From NCBI RefSeq assembly GCF_030936135.1, contig NC_082617.1, positions 3,654,001 to 3,718,000 of the forward strand: 64,000 nucleotides of DNA, written 5' to 3'. Position 1 is the first letter of the stretch. Each line of letters opens with the position of its first letter. The notes beneath the pieces are model-generated. The model had not been told where the DNA came from and ran no database searches. It worked only from the letters and a program-made list of their open reading frames with translations. The DNA comes from Gavia stellata (lineage: Eukaryota > Chordata > Aves > Gaviiformes > Gaviidae). This document shows positions 12,301 to 25,240 of this stretch, piece by piece. The translations under genes and the position numbers were made by a program.

Positions 12301-15300
12301 CCTGTGCTCCACCTGGCTCTGATTGCCCTGAGCAGCCCCATCTGGGGTCTCCACCCACCAGCTTTCACCGCTTGGCTCAGGAGAGGTACTTAAGCTCAGC
12401 CCTTACTCAAGTTGGGCTGTATGTATGATGTGTATGGTTTTGTGCCTTGACCATTTGCCTGGGGACTTGTCTGGAGATCAATGGCTTGCTAGCCAACCTA
12501 GAGCTCCTCTCTTCTTGCACAGGTACTGTGGCACTGCACCCTCCTCGGTGAGGACCCTGTCCTTTGCTCCCTGTTCCCCTTCCTTTGCACACCAGCCCTC
12601 TTTTGCTGTTCCCTGGCAGTTCCTACCAAAGCTATAGCAGCAACTTTGCCCTCTGAGGAGCTGTGATGCTGTTGCCAATTTCTATGATTGTAGATGCAAC
12701 AGGATATGGCAAAAGAAGGTAATGGTGTAATGTGGCAGGCTCTGGAGGCTGGACAGAGTAACAGTAGTAGTTCTTAGACAAGAAGAGCCAAGCTAAAAGT
12801 GCATTAAAAATGAAGTGGTGTTCCATAAAATTCCTTCTTATCCTAATCCTGAATGTACAGCTCCCTTATGTAAAGGCCATGTTCTCAGTGTTTGCCTGCA
12901 GCCACTTCCTCAGCCAGGTTCATTTTTAAAGAAGAAACTCTGTGCCTTTGCTGTTGGATGAAATGCTACTCAGCAACCTGTTAGCCAAGGTTGCTGCTTC
13001 GTTGTGCGTCTATACAGGCACAAGAAGAAGACAGATGCTGTCTCCCCTCTGGTTTCTAGCAGCAAGGTGTTTTGTTCAGTTTTGCTGACCTCCTTCTTTC
13101 CCAGAAGAGGTCAGAAGCTAGCACTGTCTGGTGGCTAATGCCTGGAGCAGCACATGGGCTCTCCACCACTCATGGAATGGTGACAAAGTCCTTCCACAGC
13201 AGCAGTTGCACTTGTTTTATTTCATTTAGGCAGTATGGGATGCTCCTTTTGAATAGCTAATGGATGATGAATAACCTTGTGTTTTCACATGTAATTACAG
13301 TCTTCATAGTCTCAATCAATAAATACAATGAGCTTGAACAGTCCATTCCTGCAAGTTCTTTAAAATCATATTCTCTATTAGAGGCAACAATCAATAGTAC
13401 TTATTCCAGTTTAACAGTGATTATATGCTAGTTACTGCAGAAAGTCACTAGCAACCCAGAAGGGGGGACTTTTGGTGTATAGCACATCTGCCTTGCTCTG
13501 TAAGTATTAGTTTTTAATTAAGGCGGATAAAATGCTTTAGAAAATGTTATGTGCTTGTTTAAATACCAGTCGGCATTCATGGGGAAGGGATTTAAAGAGG
13601 AAAGTCTGAGCATTTTGTAATGAAATACATAGCTGACTGCATAGGTATCTCACTTAGCTAGATGGAATTCATTCAGAGTGTCAGCCCAAAATTACATGTG
13701 GCCCTTAAATTAGAGGGAGAGGAGGAAAGCTGTGTAGCTGTATATATACATTCTGTATATATGTATGAAATGTTTGGGTTTGATAACAAACATCTTTACT
13801 AAAAATGGTGGAAATCACACAGAAAACAAATGGAAGGGGCATTAGCTCCCAATTTTGTGCTAGCACATTGCCTGAAATGAGGACCACCAGGGAGTTTAAG
13901 TTGTCCATCACTAAACAAAATGCCTGGTGTGGATGTAGCAGATAAGTGCATACCTGTCACTTTGAATCTTCTGTGCTGGAGCACGGTAGACAGACAAACA
14001 GCATTCTTCTTGAGCAAAATCCCAGGATTTAGGCCTCCTATACCAATAAACTTGGGCCCAAACTGAAGGGGTAGTTTTACCCATCACAAATGTATTTTTC
14101 ACTACCAATAACAGTAGGAAGACCAGGTTTCCTAGAGCTATGGACAGGGTAGGAACAAGCAAAACTTTGATCTAATCCCCCTTGCTGGGCTGGCTGAAAT
14201 GGAGCCGAAGTTTGGACTCTGCCAGAGTCCTACCCAGGAGTGGAATAAGATGGCAAAGAGAAACTTCACGTGTTTGTTTTTTCTTTTCCTTTTTATTGCA
14301 AATTCACTTTATTGTATTTCATGTTTGGCAGAACAACAAACCTAGCAAGTAGCATAGCAGGAGCTGTGCTGCTGGTGCTGGGTAGGCTTGGTATATATTG
14401 CTCCAAAGGGATTACTTCAGGCTATAGCAAGAGTTGGGTCACAAAATCAGTGTGATTTGGGTACAAAGAGACAGAGGCTGTACAGCACAGGATATTGATG
14501 GGCTCTGCCTCTGTTTATCACTAGGAAGGCATTCAAGGCTCCTACACCACTCAACGCTCACTTAGACCTCGGTCTGGGGTATGGCTCTGCAGTGAAGAAC
14601 TGGCAGTGCAGACCTAACTTACTGCCCAGGCTGAATCACGAAGTGTGTGACCTGAGAAAGCAGGGGTTTGTCCACTGCTGTCTAATGTCTGCTGCTCCCC
14701 AGAAATGTGGGGAGTGTGAGGGTTGAAGGATGGTGGCTGTGTAGATCAGCTGAACGTTTAGTGCACTGCAGGAATCGGAAGGGAAGCTGTGTGTGCGATT
14801 TGCACGGAGTTAGACCGAGAAGGATGTCAATTCTAGCAGTGCTAGATGCTAATGAGCATTTTCCTATGCAAAAATGGATCCACAGAAGTCTTATGAGAAT
14901 TGATATGTAGAAGTTGCAGCCAAGTACAAGAAGTAAAGTACTTTGCCTGTTAAAACTGCTGCAGCACCCAAAGGTCCTAGTGGGGGATCAGTCTTTATTT
15001 AGTGCTTTGTTTAGGCTATGGAGATGTGAAAAATCTGGGAAGAATTTTTATTTTTATGTATGTTTGACCTCCACTTGATTGTGCTATTTTGCTACATAAA
15101 TCAACCAGAAGCTCCCCCTAAAACAGATGTCAATAACTCAACCATCCATACTTGCCTTGACAGTCTTACCATGCTGAGACCTCTGTCTTGTCACGCTGGC
15201 GACTCACCAGTATTGTGTCTGGGCCATGAAGGTTACCGAGCACGGAAGTAAAAGCCTGCAAAGGCTGATTTTTAGCAAGGTAGAAAGTGTAGGTGTTTCA

Positions 15301-18300
15301 GGCTCTGCTTGTATACAGATGTCACTCAGACTATGGATTAACATGTAGCAAACTAAGCTGTCGCTATTTCAAAATGCTGCAGATACGTGGGCAGGTGTAG
15401 CATAAGGCGAAAAATGATGGATCTATACACCAGGAGTGGCAAATTTATCCCTGCATGAATCAACTGCACTTGCCTTATCTTTTTTTTCTAATGCCTGCCT
15501 CTGGGTGCCCAGGCACCACCTCCTTATTCGTAGGCAGCTGCTGAGCTGCACATTGCTCCCGTTCTGCACCTTGGGGTTCATGTGTCCATCACCTGAGGCT
15601 TGTTCTGATGGTTTAGTGAGGCTGATATAAGGTACTGTTCTTGAGTGAATGCAGTTTCACTTGTACAAAGATGCCTCTGCCATTAGTGATTGCCTTATCC
15701 GTGGCAGTAGCTAGAGCAGAATGAGAAATCTCAGCTGTATTTGTACTGTAAGAGTGGGTATTGGTTTAGGCGTGGTTAAGTCTACACAGCTCTGGTGCAT
15801 GGGTGAGGCCTAAGGGGTTTAGGCTCTCACCTCTTTGTATGTGATTAGGAGTTAGAACTTTATTCTGAGACTCCCAGGAGTGGGATTCTCACGAAGCAGC
15901 ACTTAATGTCATCTGTAGATGTACAAATGGTTTTAAAAGTCTGGTCTTGCCTCGTCTGACTATTTCAGCATCTATTTGTGAAGATAATGGGGGATTATCA
16001 AAGGCATCTAATACTATTGAATCCCTTTGGCTAAGTGGGAGGTCCTCTTAAAGCCACTGAAAGTCACACTAGTGCAAACCCCTGGGGTCTGTTCGTTCCC
16101 AAAAGGGGGTGTATACAAACCAAGCAGCAGCACTCCAGCACTGTCGTCACAGTTAGCCACTGAACTCCATAGCTAGCTTCTTTCTAAGCCTAGATGTATT
16201 GATTGCAAAGGAGTGAAAAGATCAATCCAACAGAAAGCCTTAAATAGGGAAAGAGCAAGCTCATGCATACCAGCAAAACCCAAGTGATGCTTTTAAAGTC
16301 CTAAATAAACACAGAAGTCTTTATAGGAGCATTGTTCTGCCTCAGGCATTAGGATTGCCACGAAACACCCCTGAAATCAATAGGTTTTGTTGATCCATGC
16401 TGTTGGGGCTTGGATCATGTTGAGGGTGAATACAGAGCTACATCACAGCTGCAAGGATTCCGCTTGTCGTGCCAATGGCCCAGTGTTGCTCTAACAGATT
16501 GCATCCTTCCCTAAGTAATTGCCTATGTTCGTATAGCATGTTATTACCTGCAAGATGAATTTGTAATGTCTCTCTTGGGATCCTGTGTCTCATCACTGGC
16601 AGACTAAAATAACGGATCACTCTTCCCTCTGCCTCCATCCTCAGTTCCCTGCAGCAAAGTGAGGCTGCAGGGAGCCCTGTCTGTTGGGAAGGCCTCCCAG
16701 GACAGGGCTGGGGAAACCGGATCCAAGGCTATGGCCTTGACATCACAGATGTCCAAGAAACAGCAAGGCATTCTGTCCATTTAACCTGCGAGTTCCTCCA
16801 TGGCAGAAGTGCTGCAGTGACTCAGTGGCTCTGGGGATGGCAGCAGAGCTGAATTATTAAGGACCTGGAAGCTATTCTGCTAGAAGATGCTGTGGGAAGG
16901 AGTGATTGGTCCTTCTTCCAGAGGTGAGCCTCACCTCTCTGGAACATTGCTGCCAAGGCTGGAAGAGGATAAGTTGTCCCACCTGCCATCTCAGTCTTTC
17001 CATGTCCTGACTCCACCACTGCAATGTGCAACAGGTTGGATATACCCAATTTTTTCTGGATTCCTCCTGGCCCAGAAATGTGTCTATAAAAGTCTCCTCC
17101 TGGGAAGAAGGAGGTAGTGAACAGGGTGCAGGGGAGTCTTGCTGCAGTTCCCAGTGTGTCTCAAAGCCCAAAGAGGTCACAGGCTGTCTTTCCTCTGATG
17201 CCAGTATCAATACAGGTCAACAGACAGCACGGTACCAACTCACCCTGGCTCAGTCCTGGATGTCTTAGTGATCTCCTTGTCTTGGATCTAATTTTTGTCA
17301 CCAGCTGTAAGTTATTCTCAAATTAAAGCAGTGAGCTGTGGCCCAGCAATCTGAATTGGATGGCCGGACTTGCTTTGACTTATTAACAGCAGCGGTTGGC
17401 AGTTCTTGTCTCATCTGTCTATATGAAGACTCCTGCTCAATTCTTAGCCTCGGTACCAGGAGCACAGAGCAGCCGCATAACTCCGTATGCACCAGAAAGC
17501 CTGCCAGGGCAGAAGGGCTACGAAGGCGTCTGTTATCTGCTGTTTTCCAGTGCAGATCAGAGTTGATGGAAGGGACACAGACAGGGGTGTTCTGAGCTAC
17601 AGCAACACCTAAGCACCCTCCTACAGAGGTGCTACAGTTGAAGTACGCTTGAGAGCACCCAGGAGATACCTGGAAGTGAGAAATAAGCCCTGGTCTGCCC
17701 TGGGACTGGTGTAATGTAAGCCCTGCTGATGCCTCCCTGCATGCGGATGGTGACAGGGTGTAGCAGAGGTCTCTGGGTGCTAACCGCAAGCCAGATGACT
17801 ATTTCTCTGCTGCTGTTTCTGTGCCTGTGGATAGCACTTGCAAATTATGACCTGAAATGTTCCTTGATGTTATAAATAGCCTGCATCAGAGGCTGAGAGG
17901 CACATACTTGTTCCCTCTTAGCCACCCTGATCTCTGGCTCCTTGGATGTGGATATGTGCATTGCAATGCAACAGCAGATGGTTAATGAACCTCTCCGGAC
18001 GAAAGGTGCAATCACCAAGGCAAGATAATAACTCACCCTCCCTGTGTGTAAGCAGGGCCCTTCTTGGTGCTCACTCAGTGTTTCCTTTCTGGATCAGGAG
18101 ATGTGAGCAGATGACTTATATTCCACGTGCAGGAATTATTCACTTGTGCCTCAAAGGAAATGAGAGTTCAGTTTCCAGCTGTGGCTTACCCAAATCTCCC
18201 TCAATGTACCTGATGCTTTAAGGTTCTTCAAACATTGCAGCACAGGGAGCCTTGTTGGACCCGTTACTGCTGGTGGGAAGGCAGCTGGATCCAGCTGGGT

Positions 18301-21300
18301 TGAGCCTTTAGGAATGGCCCAGAGTCTGCATTCAAAGGGTTGTGTAAGGAGAATGGCACAAGCAAATCCAGGGAGCTCAGGGCTCTGGGGTGTAGGGGGG
18401 CCCAGCCCATCACTCAGCAGCTCGGTGTATCTTGCAGGCTCTGGATTGCTTGATGTCAGAGTTGCCACACTCCTCCCCATGTCCTTCATACCCAGAGCAG
18501 CCACCTCTTGTCCTGGCTCCAGGTGCTGTAAAGTCAATCCCAAAGCCTTCTGAAAAGGACTGGCCAGTAGACAGGGGTGGGGAGCATGTAGGAAATTAGG
18601 ATGAAAGCTCTCACATTACTTGTGTCCAAATCTTAAAGATTAAAAGCCAGCCGCCTTCTCCTTCTTGGTCTTCTGCATTCCCAAAATAGTTTAATCAAGT
18701 TTGGCCTTTTTCTGGGTATTGCTCTGTGCTGGAGGTTGTTATGGTTCTGTAGACAAACTCATGGCTTTCCAATGCAAAAAAAACCCCAGGCTACCTGTAT
18801 GTGTAAGAAGATGATTTATTGTTCTTGATAATCAATTTGTTACCGTGGCTGTTTCAGGTTAATCACACTATTAATGTCCTGAAACCTACTGAACTGCAAT
18901 TTCATTACACAGAGCCCAAACTCGGCTCCCATGCTGTCAACAGGCAGATGATTGCAGCCTCTGCGCTAGCAGCTCTGTTATACAGGAACCCAAATGGCCT
19001 TGGGCTTGTTTGGTGGTGGCCAGCTGTTGGAGGACTCATCTTGGCAGCAGAAGGCTTGATGCTGGGCGAAGCATGAAGCTGATGGATGAGGTGGTGGAAA
19101 AATAGATCGATTTTATTTTTCCCTGCAGCAAAGAGCTGTCTGGAAAATCACAATGGAAACAGTGGGATGGAGTAGAGTTTTGATCTGGGGAGGGAAGAGC
19201 AGTAAGAGAACAAGGGGGTAATTCAGGTAAAATGGGCAGACTTGATTCTGCAATGAACTGTGTCTTTGATAATTAAGAGTCAAAAATGGGTATACAGCAT
19301 TGCCAAAGCAGACCAGCAGCTTTTGGGTCTTGTTTGGCAGAAACATCAGGACCACGGGAGGGTCGTGCTAGCTGTCAGTTTATTTCTGGCCTTTTCCCAT
19401 AGCCCCACACCAGTGGGTGGGATCAGTAAGCACAGGGATATAAATCTCAGATTCTCAAAGGCATTTAGACTAAATATAGAAATTGGTTATTGAGATTTTT
19501 CCATGAATGTTGTAAACAAATTAGTTCCACTAGGTAGCTATCTGCCTGCGTAGGTGCTTATACACCTCTGAAAAACCTTACTTGAGGAGCTATTTGTTGT
19601 CTGACTTCAGACTCCAAACTCTGCTGAGCTGGGAGTAAGGCAAGTTCCCCTTCCTGGGGCAATTCAGAGCATTTGGTTGAACCTCTGCAGTGAAGGGTCT
19701 GTTGCTCCACTGATTCTTTATGGAGAAGATTTGCTTCATTTAGCAGGCAGGAGTCCTGTAGCTGACTGATGTGAGCAGTCCCACGAGGAACCTGCACATC
19801 AGCAACTCTTATTATACATCTCACTGAGCCCCAGAGGCAAGCAGGATATTCGCTAGAGCCCCAGATGCTGTCGCTTGGACGCTTTCCAGCATCGCTTTTG
19901 TTTGAACAAGTGTTTGAGAAGGATCCCCCAGCACCCATGTCTTCTTCCCTCGTGGCTAAGAAATACACCAGCTCTCCACCACTGCTTGAAGCCGGTTGGC
20001 ATCATTGGTGCGGTGTTTTGTTATTGTCACATTTTTCCATTTCTCCAGAGCCTATGATAAGCATGCAAATTAAACTGAGGCCTCAAACACTTTTGACATT
20101 TCCAAGCAATATTGATAATGAGTCTTAGACTATGGTGTGTCATTTATTCAAACATCTCTCAAAGCACCAAACAATCTACATATGCAGGGATTATTTCATC
20201 CATCACTGAAATTCAGCCACCCAAAAGCAGTGGCTGTACCGTGGTACACAATGACATTACTCAGTGGTTTGGGGTGGAGAAGGCTGAACTGAAAAGTCAA
20301 GAGATCTTTTTACGGTAGGGAAAACAATACTGGACTGTGTGTTTCTTCCCAGTGGAGCAGAAGTAATGCTGCTCTTGCAGCAGCTGATGAAGGACTGGTA
20401 GTTGCCTTTAGCAGTCAACACTTTGGTGCTAGCCATTACAGGAGAAGCTGCTTATTAGTGTATAACAGGACCTGCTTTGTTTTGCTGTCACATCTAAAAA
20501 TCCTGGTCTGGACAGCCTTACGCTGTATGGATGTGGCTGAGTCCATGACAGCCAACACAGCTGTGCTCCTTAATGCTGGGACCCCCAATGGCTTCCCAGA
20601 CTTTGGACACACCAGCAGCTGGTAACTCAGAGGCAACAGCTCCATGGGGAGCATTCAGTCACTCATCAAACAACGCATTAAACTTTCCAGTTGCATCCCT
20701 TGCAGAGGACACTTGACCTCTGATTAAGAATGGACACTAGCAGATGTCAAGGAAATATGGAGATTTCTTTTGGTACACAAGGAATTAATAAGGTCTACTG
20801 ACATTTCATCACAGCCAAAGAATACATAAACAGAGTTGCTAGCTGCCATGACTCTTATGAAAAGATCCCGATTTATACAAAACTGAGACCTCAGTTTGTT
20901 GCTGTAGGTGGGGAGGCAAGGGTGGGTCTGTGACAGGTACCGGGGATGGAGCCCCACGGGAGGAGGTGCCTTGCAGCCGGGCTGTGCTGCGGCTCTGTGG
21001 TGCTGCTGCGACTTGTCCTTGGTACCGTGCTCCAAAAGCAGCTGGCTAGTGCTGGGGGATCATGTTCCTCAGCTGGGTCGCTATGGGGGAGCCCAGCAGA
21101 AGGGGCTGCAGCACATTGCTTGGTGCAATGGAGATGTGACCAGGGGAGAGAGTAACCCGGGGGAGTCCCCTGCTCGGTGGGTGAAGCTTGGGGAGCCCTC
21201 GGGCTGCCTGGCAAACTGTTGAAACAAGCTTAGCAGCCCCCCAAAGCAGCACGCTTTTCCCAAAGAAAGATAATAACAGTTGACACCAGAAGTATGGCTT

Positions 21301-24179
21301 CTTGAACTGCTTTTAAAAAAATCAATTCTTACAATATAAACATAAGTCCATTCTTCTGATGTATTTCCATCACTGCAATCAGGTTACTGCAGGCTTGAAA
21401 CTGTCCTTGATCACAAAAAAACTCCACATGAAAAATGAAAGATTCTTATTTTGGGATAATTGGACCAAATTCTTGGTGTAGGTCAGGTACAGTCAAGCGG
21501 TTCTGACGTGTGCACTTGAAGGTTTTGTTGATTTTTTTTCTCTGTAAATTTTAGTGCTCTGTCGTGCTTAGATTTCTAACACTCAGTTTATAAATTTAAA
21601 ATATCCCTCCAAACTATGAATTCTAATTAATAATTATTCATTGCTAGTCTTTTAAAGATCAACCAATGATCATTTATCATCAACCAACAGCTGCATCATC
21701 TCAATGCCTTGAAGAGATTTGTGTTAATGAATTAAACCTCAGAAGAGAGAAACCAGTTTGGTTCCCAGGCGTTCAACACAAAACCTTTTTAAAAGAGTAG
21801 ACAATTGCACAGCATAACAGGTTAAGTCGGGGAATGGAGAATAATAATGTATCCAATTGAAAGTGCAGGGGAATTTAGAGAGGAAAAATGTAATTACCTG
21901 ATCTGGAAAGAAGCCAGACACAATATTTAAAGTCTCATTCTTACAAAATGTGTCTTGGAATCCTTAATGACTGCAGGATCATTAAGACATGGCACATGTT
22001 TTCTGTGCTTGGAAACTAAAAGAAAAACAAAGACAAAGGAAATATGTATTTATTTTTTTTCCTTCCTTATTCTAGAAACATCTTCTGATGTTTCAGAAAC
22101 CCACATAATGCATGCATGGGGTTATGACCCAGTGTAGAACAAAAGCAGAAGGATGAAAGACACCACTTCAAAATGAAAATCAGTCTTCAATGCTTGCAAG
22201 GAAAAAAAAACTTTTGGGGAACAAAAAGAAAATTAAGACATGTGTTTAATTTCACTGTCATTAATGTGATCTGTGGAAACAGCCAAAGAAAAATGAAATG
22301 CTTTTGTCTCCTTCAAGCTCTTACAGGAGGGTCGTCCCTTTCTGGCAAGAGCCGGCACGTGAGCCCTGAGCTGCCCCCCTGGCCCAGCGCTCCTCCTTGC
22401 TCCTTGGGCATCGGGATGTTTCAGATCCCGACAGACTCCAGATACGGAGATGATAGTTCTAAAATACTAAATTTTTCATGTTCCTTAAATATCTTAATGT
22501 ATAGCCAGAGAGACGGGAGTCTCAGCAGGGCAAGCGGGGAGGGGGAAGGCAGAGAGCGGGCAGGATTCACGTGCTTTGAGTATCCGCCAGCCCAGCCCAG
22601 ACAGAGCAGCCCAAGGGGAAGTCCTCCTGTGCCAGAAGGATTTTAGCAATTTATTTTCTCACGGCAGAGAGCAGGACTAGCGTTAGCCTTCTAGAAGCGT
22701 TCTTCCTCCAGTCTTCGTTGAATGTGAGGTACATGAAATTTAGGGTTAGTCAAGTTTACGGTATTAAGAAGTCGGTGCTGGACAAATGACGGGGTGCTAG
22801 TACCAGTTTCAGCAACAGCCGCTTTCTCCGTAATAGCGAGTGACAAGCTCGTGTACAATGAATCCGGGGGGAATAAAAACCAAGTTCAGAAGTACTCATG
22901 ATGTTAATTAATTATAAATCCATTGCCGATGGAATTAAAGTTGTACAAGTGACTCTTATTCATGCAAATGCAAGTTGGAGAATCAGAAACACATTTTTTT
23001 TGCAACAAGTGAGAAGCAATTTTGCAAAACTTTGAGTGAATTGAAAAGTTGATCAAACGGCTTTTAGATTCACATGCGTTTCATGTGACGCACGCCATGA
23101 GGTTTCAATTAGCTTCTGAGCAATCTTAAACTAAAAAGCAACGCAACCAGACAAAAGGTTGTTTTAAATACAAACTATTATTGCCTCATTTGTTAACCAT
23201 CAAAATGAAATCGCTGAAAACTCATCAGATGTTTTTGTTCAACCCAAACCTGTACTTTGGGAGGATTTTTGACTGAAAACTTAGTGAGATCATAGCCAGG
23301 ATATTTCTGGGGCAGAAAAGGGCATAATGATCATCGTTATCTTAGAGACAGAAGCAGCGAGTCTGCAAATCGCAATCACCCAGGAGGAAAATAACACCCT
23401 GGTGCCCGCTATGACTTCAGGGGAGAGCCGGGCCCGTTTCGGCCCCTTTGCCGCAAACCCTGCTCGATGCGTTGCATCGCCTTCAGAGCATCCTGCTGCG
23501 GGGGTAATTTGTGGGTTCAGCTCAAGTGCTTTAATTAGCAGCAGATGAACATCCCTGAAAAAATGGCAGCAGCTAATGAGGATGGCAAGTTTCGAGTTGG
23601 GAATGGGATGGAGGCATCACCCCAGGGCTGCGGGAGTCAGTGGGAAAGCTTAATTTGGTGGCTTTTGCAGAGGTCTGTGGTGAAAGGAGGGCAGAGGGCT
23701 CCTCAGATTTGGAGCCAGATGAGACGACTTCCATTTTTGGGTCATTTCTCTTGTAAAACATCTCGGATCTGGCCCAACTGAACCCCACCACCTCTCAAGG
23801 TGCTGTGGCGTCTTTTGAATTGGCCCTGCGTGTTCTGTCCCTTCTTTTCTGCGCTCACCGATAACCAGCGCCTGAGCCCCAGCCTCTCGGCCGCGCCTGC
23901 CCCGTTTGTGACGTGACTTAGGACCAGATTTGCTGGGTTTCCCTTCTGCCAGCAAAGCCCTGCGCCTGACCGGAGCAGCCGGTGCCGTGGCGGACGCCTG
24001 CTCGCCCCTTTGCACCCAGCGTCGGCTGCTGCTCCCGGTGCCCAAACCACCCCTTCCCAGGCTTGCTTCAAACCCCGGGTTTGCTATTGCTGGCTCTTCT
24101 CCCCCTCTTCCCTTTTATCTTTCTTTTACTGAAGCAAATCTAACACTCGATGGACGGGCCCGCTGAGCCCATTTAGTTA

Positions 24180-24430
24180 ATTGCTGGGCCCAGATGAAGG
24201 TCACCCTGCCAAACACTCATAATTCCTATTCGGCACTATAAATACGCCTTTGATTCATTGTCTCCTGTCCCTTCCCTCCCGGGGGATGGAAGAGGCGTAC
24301 CAGCAGCCCCCCCGTTCTTCCCCGCAGTGATGTGAGTCACTGTCACGGCTCTGACGCTTTGTCTGTGGCAATAATTGTAATTTATGCTCCGAAAGTGTCG
24401 GGGGAGCCACATTCTGAGTTTTAAATCATC
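24180..24430. promoter_or_regulatory. Candidate enhancer upstream of ATP6V1G1
   Basis: The block holds a MEF2/TATA-like CTATAAATAC (24,236-24,245), a perfect AP-1 site TGAGTCA (24,333-24,339), a nuclear-receptor-like half site AGGTCA near 24,198, and a homeodomain-like AT segment at 24,370-24,387, all within 200 bases. Only the motifs are seen. Enhancer activity is inferred from their density and from the contrast with the GC-rich flanks. Confidence 0.3.
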
Positions 24431-25001
24431 CCTGGGATGTGGTGGCCGACGGTTGGGCTGGAGTGGGGTTTGGGGTGAAGGGGGTGTGTTTGTTGGGAGC
24501 AGACGGGCCTGGCTCCCGGGAGCCCCTACGGAAGACGGTCCTGGATGATTATCAATCCCCCCCCCGTGCATCAGTGTCTCTGTGCTCGGGGGTGAGAGCC
24601 CACTTCCCCCCCAGCCTGGAGGAGATGCTGCTGCCCGGAGGGGATCAGCGCTTCCCATGCGGGGGGCCCAGTGCATTCAGCATGCAGTGTGCATTCTGGG
24701 CTGCCGCAAGGCCAACGGTTAAAAAACATGAAATAAATACAAATAAATACCACCCGTGTCCTTCCTGAAGGGTTTTAAGGGAGGTTCCCCTCAGATTTTC
24801 AACCGGTTTCCAGGCCCGGGGCAAATAAAGCGCTCGGAAACCTCTGCGAGGGAAGGCGGGCGTCGCCTCGGGGTTCCACCCGCTACCAGTAAAACCCCGC
24901 ACGAGGCGGGCGCCGCCGCCCCCGCCCCGCACGAACCCCCTCGGCCGGAACCCGCCCGGCGGCGAGCCCCGCCCCCGGCGGGGGCGGGGCCCGGTCGGTG
25001 C

Positions 25002-25105
25002 AGGCGGGGTTAGGGCGGGGGCCGGGTGGTGGAGGCGGGGTTAGGGCGGGGTCGGGCATTTGGGGGCGGGGTCCGGGCTGTAGAGGCGGGGCCGGGGCGG
25101 GGCCT
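25002..25105. repeat. GC-box tandem repeat in the ATP6V1G1 promoter
   Basis: AGGCGGGGTTAGGGCGGGG occurs at 25,002 and again at 25,033 (period 31). A diverged third unit, with GCCGG in place of the GTTAGG centre, starts near 25,084. Each unit has two GC boxes and runs of three or more G, so the array also has G-quadruplex potential on the plus strand. Confidence 0.7.
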
Positions 25106-25109
25106 GGCC

Positions 25110-25125
25110 TGACGTAGTGACGTTA
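25110..25125 (+). promoter_or_regulatory. Two abutting CRE-like sites
   Basis: TGACGTAG (25,110-25,117) is followed directly by TGACGTTA (25,118-25,125). Both contain the TGACGT core bound by CREB/ATF proteins. The pair lies 34-49 bases upstream of the ATP6V1G1 start codon, so it is close to or within the core promoter. Confidence 0.6.
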
Positions 25126-25158
25126 GCGGCGGCGGCGAGGTGAAGGGAGGGCGCCGTC

Positions 25159-25240
25159 ATGGCGAGCCAGTCGCAGGGCATCCAGCAGCTGCTGCAGGCC
25201 GAGAAACGCGCGGCTGAGAAGGTGGCCGAGGCCCGCAAGC
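25159..25240 (+). CDS. ATP6V1G1: ATP6V1G1 coding exon 1
   Basis: Encodes residues 1-27 plus the first base of codon 28. The donor is AAGC then GTGAGT, a strong +1 to +6 match despite C at -1. The ATG context (GTCATGG) has G at +4 but not a purine at -3. Confidence 0.95.

Larger units (their letters stand above)
781..24830. other. Intergenic interval between WHRN and ATP6V1G1, no supportable gene
   Basis: No translated segment here resembles a known protein, and the longest open frame (200 codons at 10,391-10,993) looks like chance. I found no tRNA, rRNA or recognisable transposon. Composition is mixed, with AT-rich blocks holding homeodomain-, POU- and AP-1-like motifs near 6,380-6,530, 20,040-20,110, 21,580-21,720, 22,880-23,000 and 24,180-24,430. 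These are candidate regulatory elements only. Small repeats and one clean inverted repeat (9,332-9,357) are listed separately. Confidence 0.6.

Noticed and set aside
13740-13768. TA-rich near-palindrome (TGTATATATACATTCTGTATA region)
   Set aside because: The arms do not pair exactly. It is ordinary alternating TA sequence.
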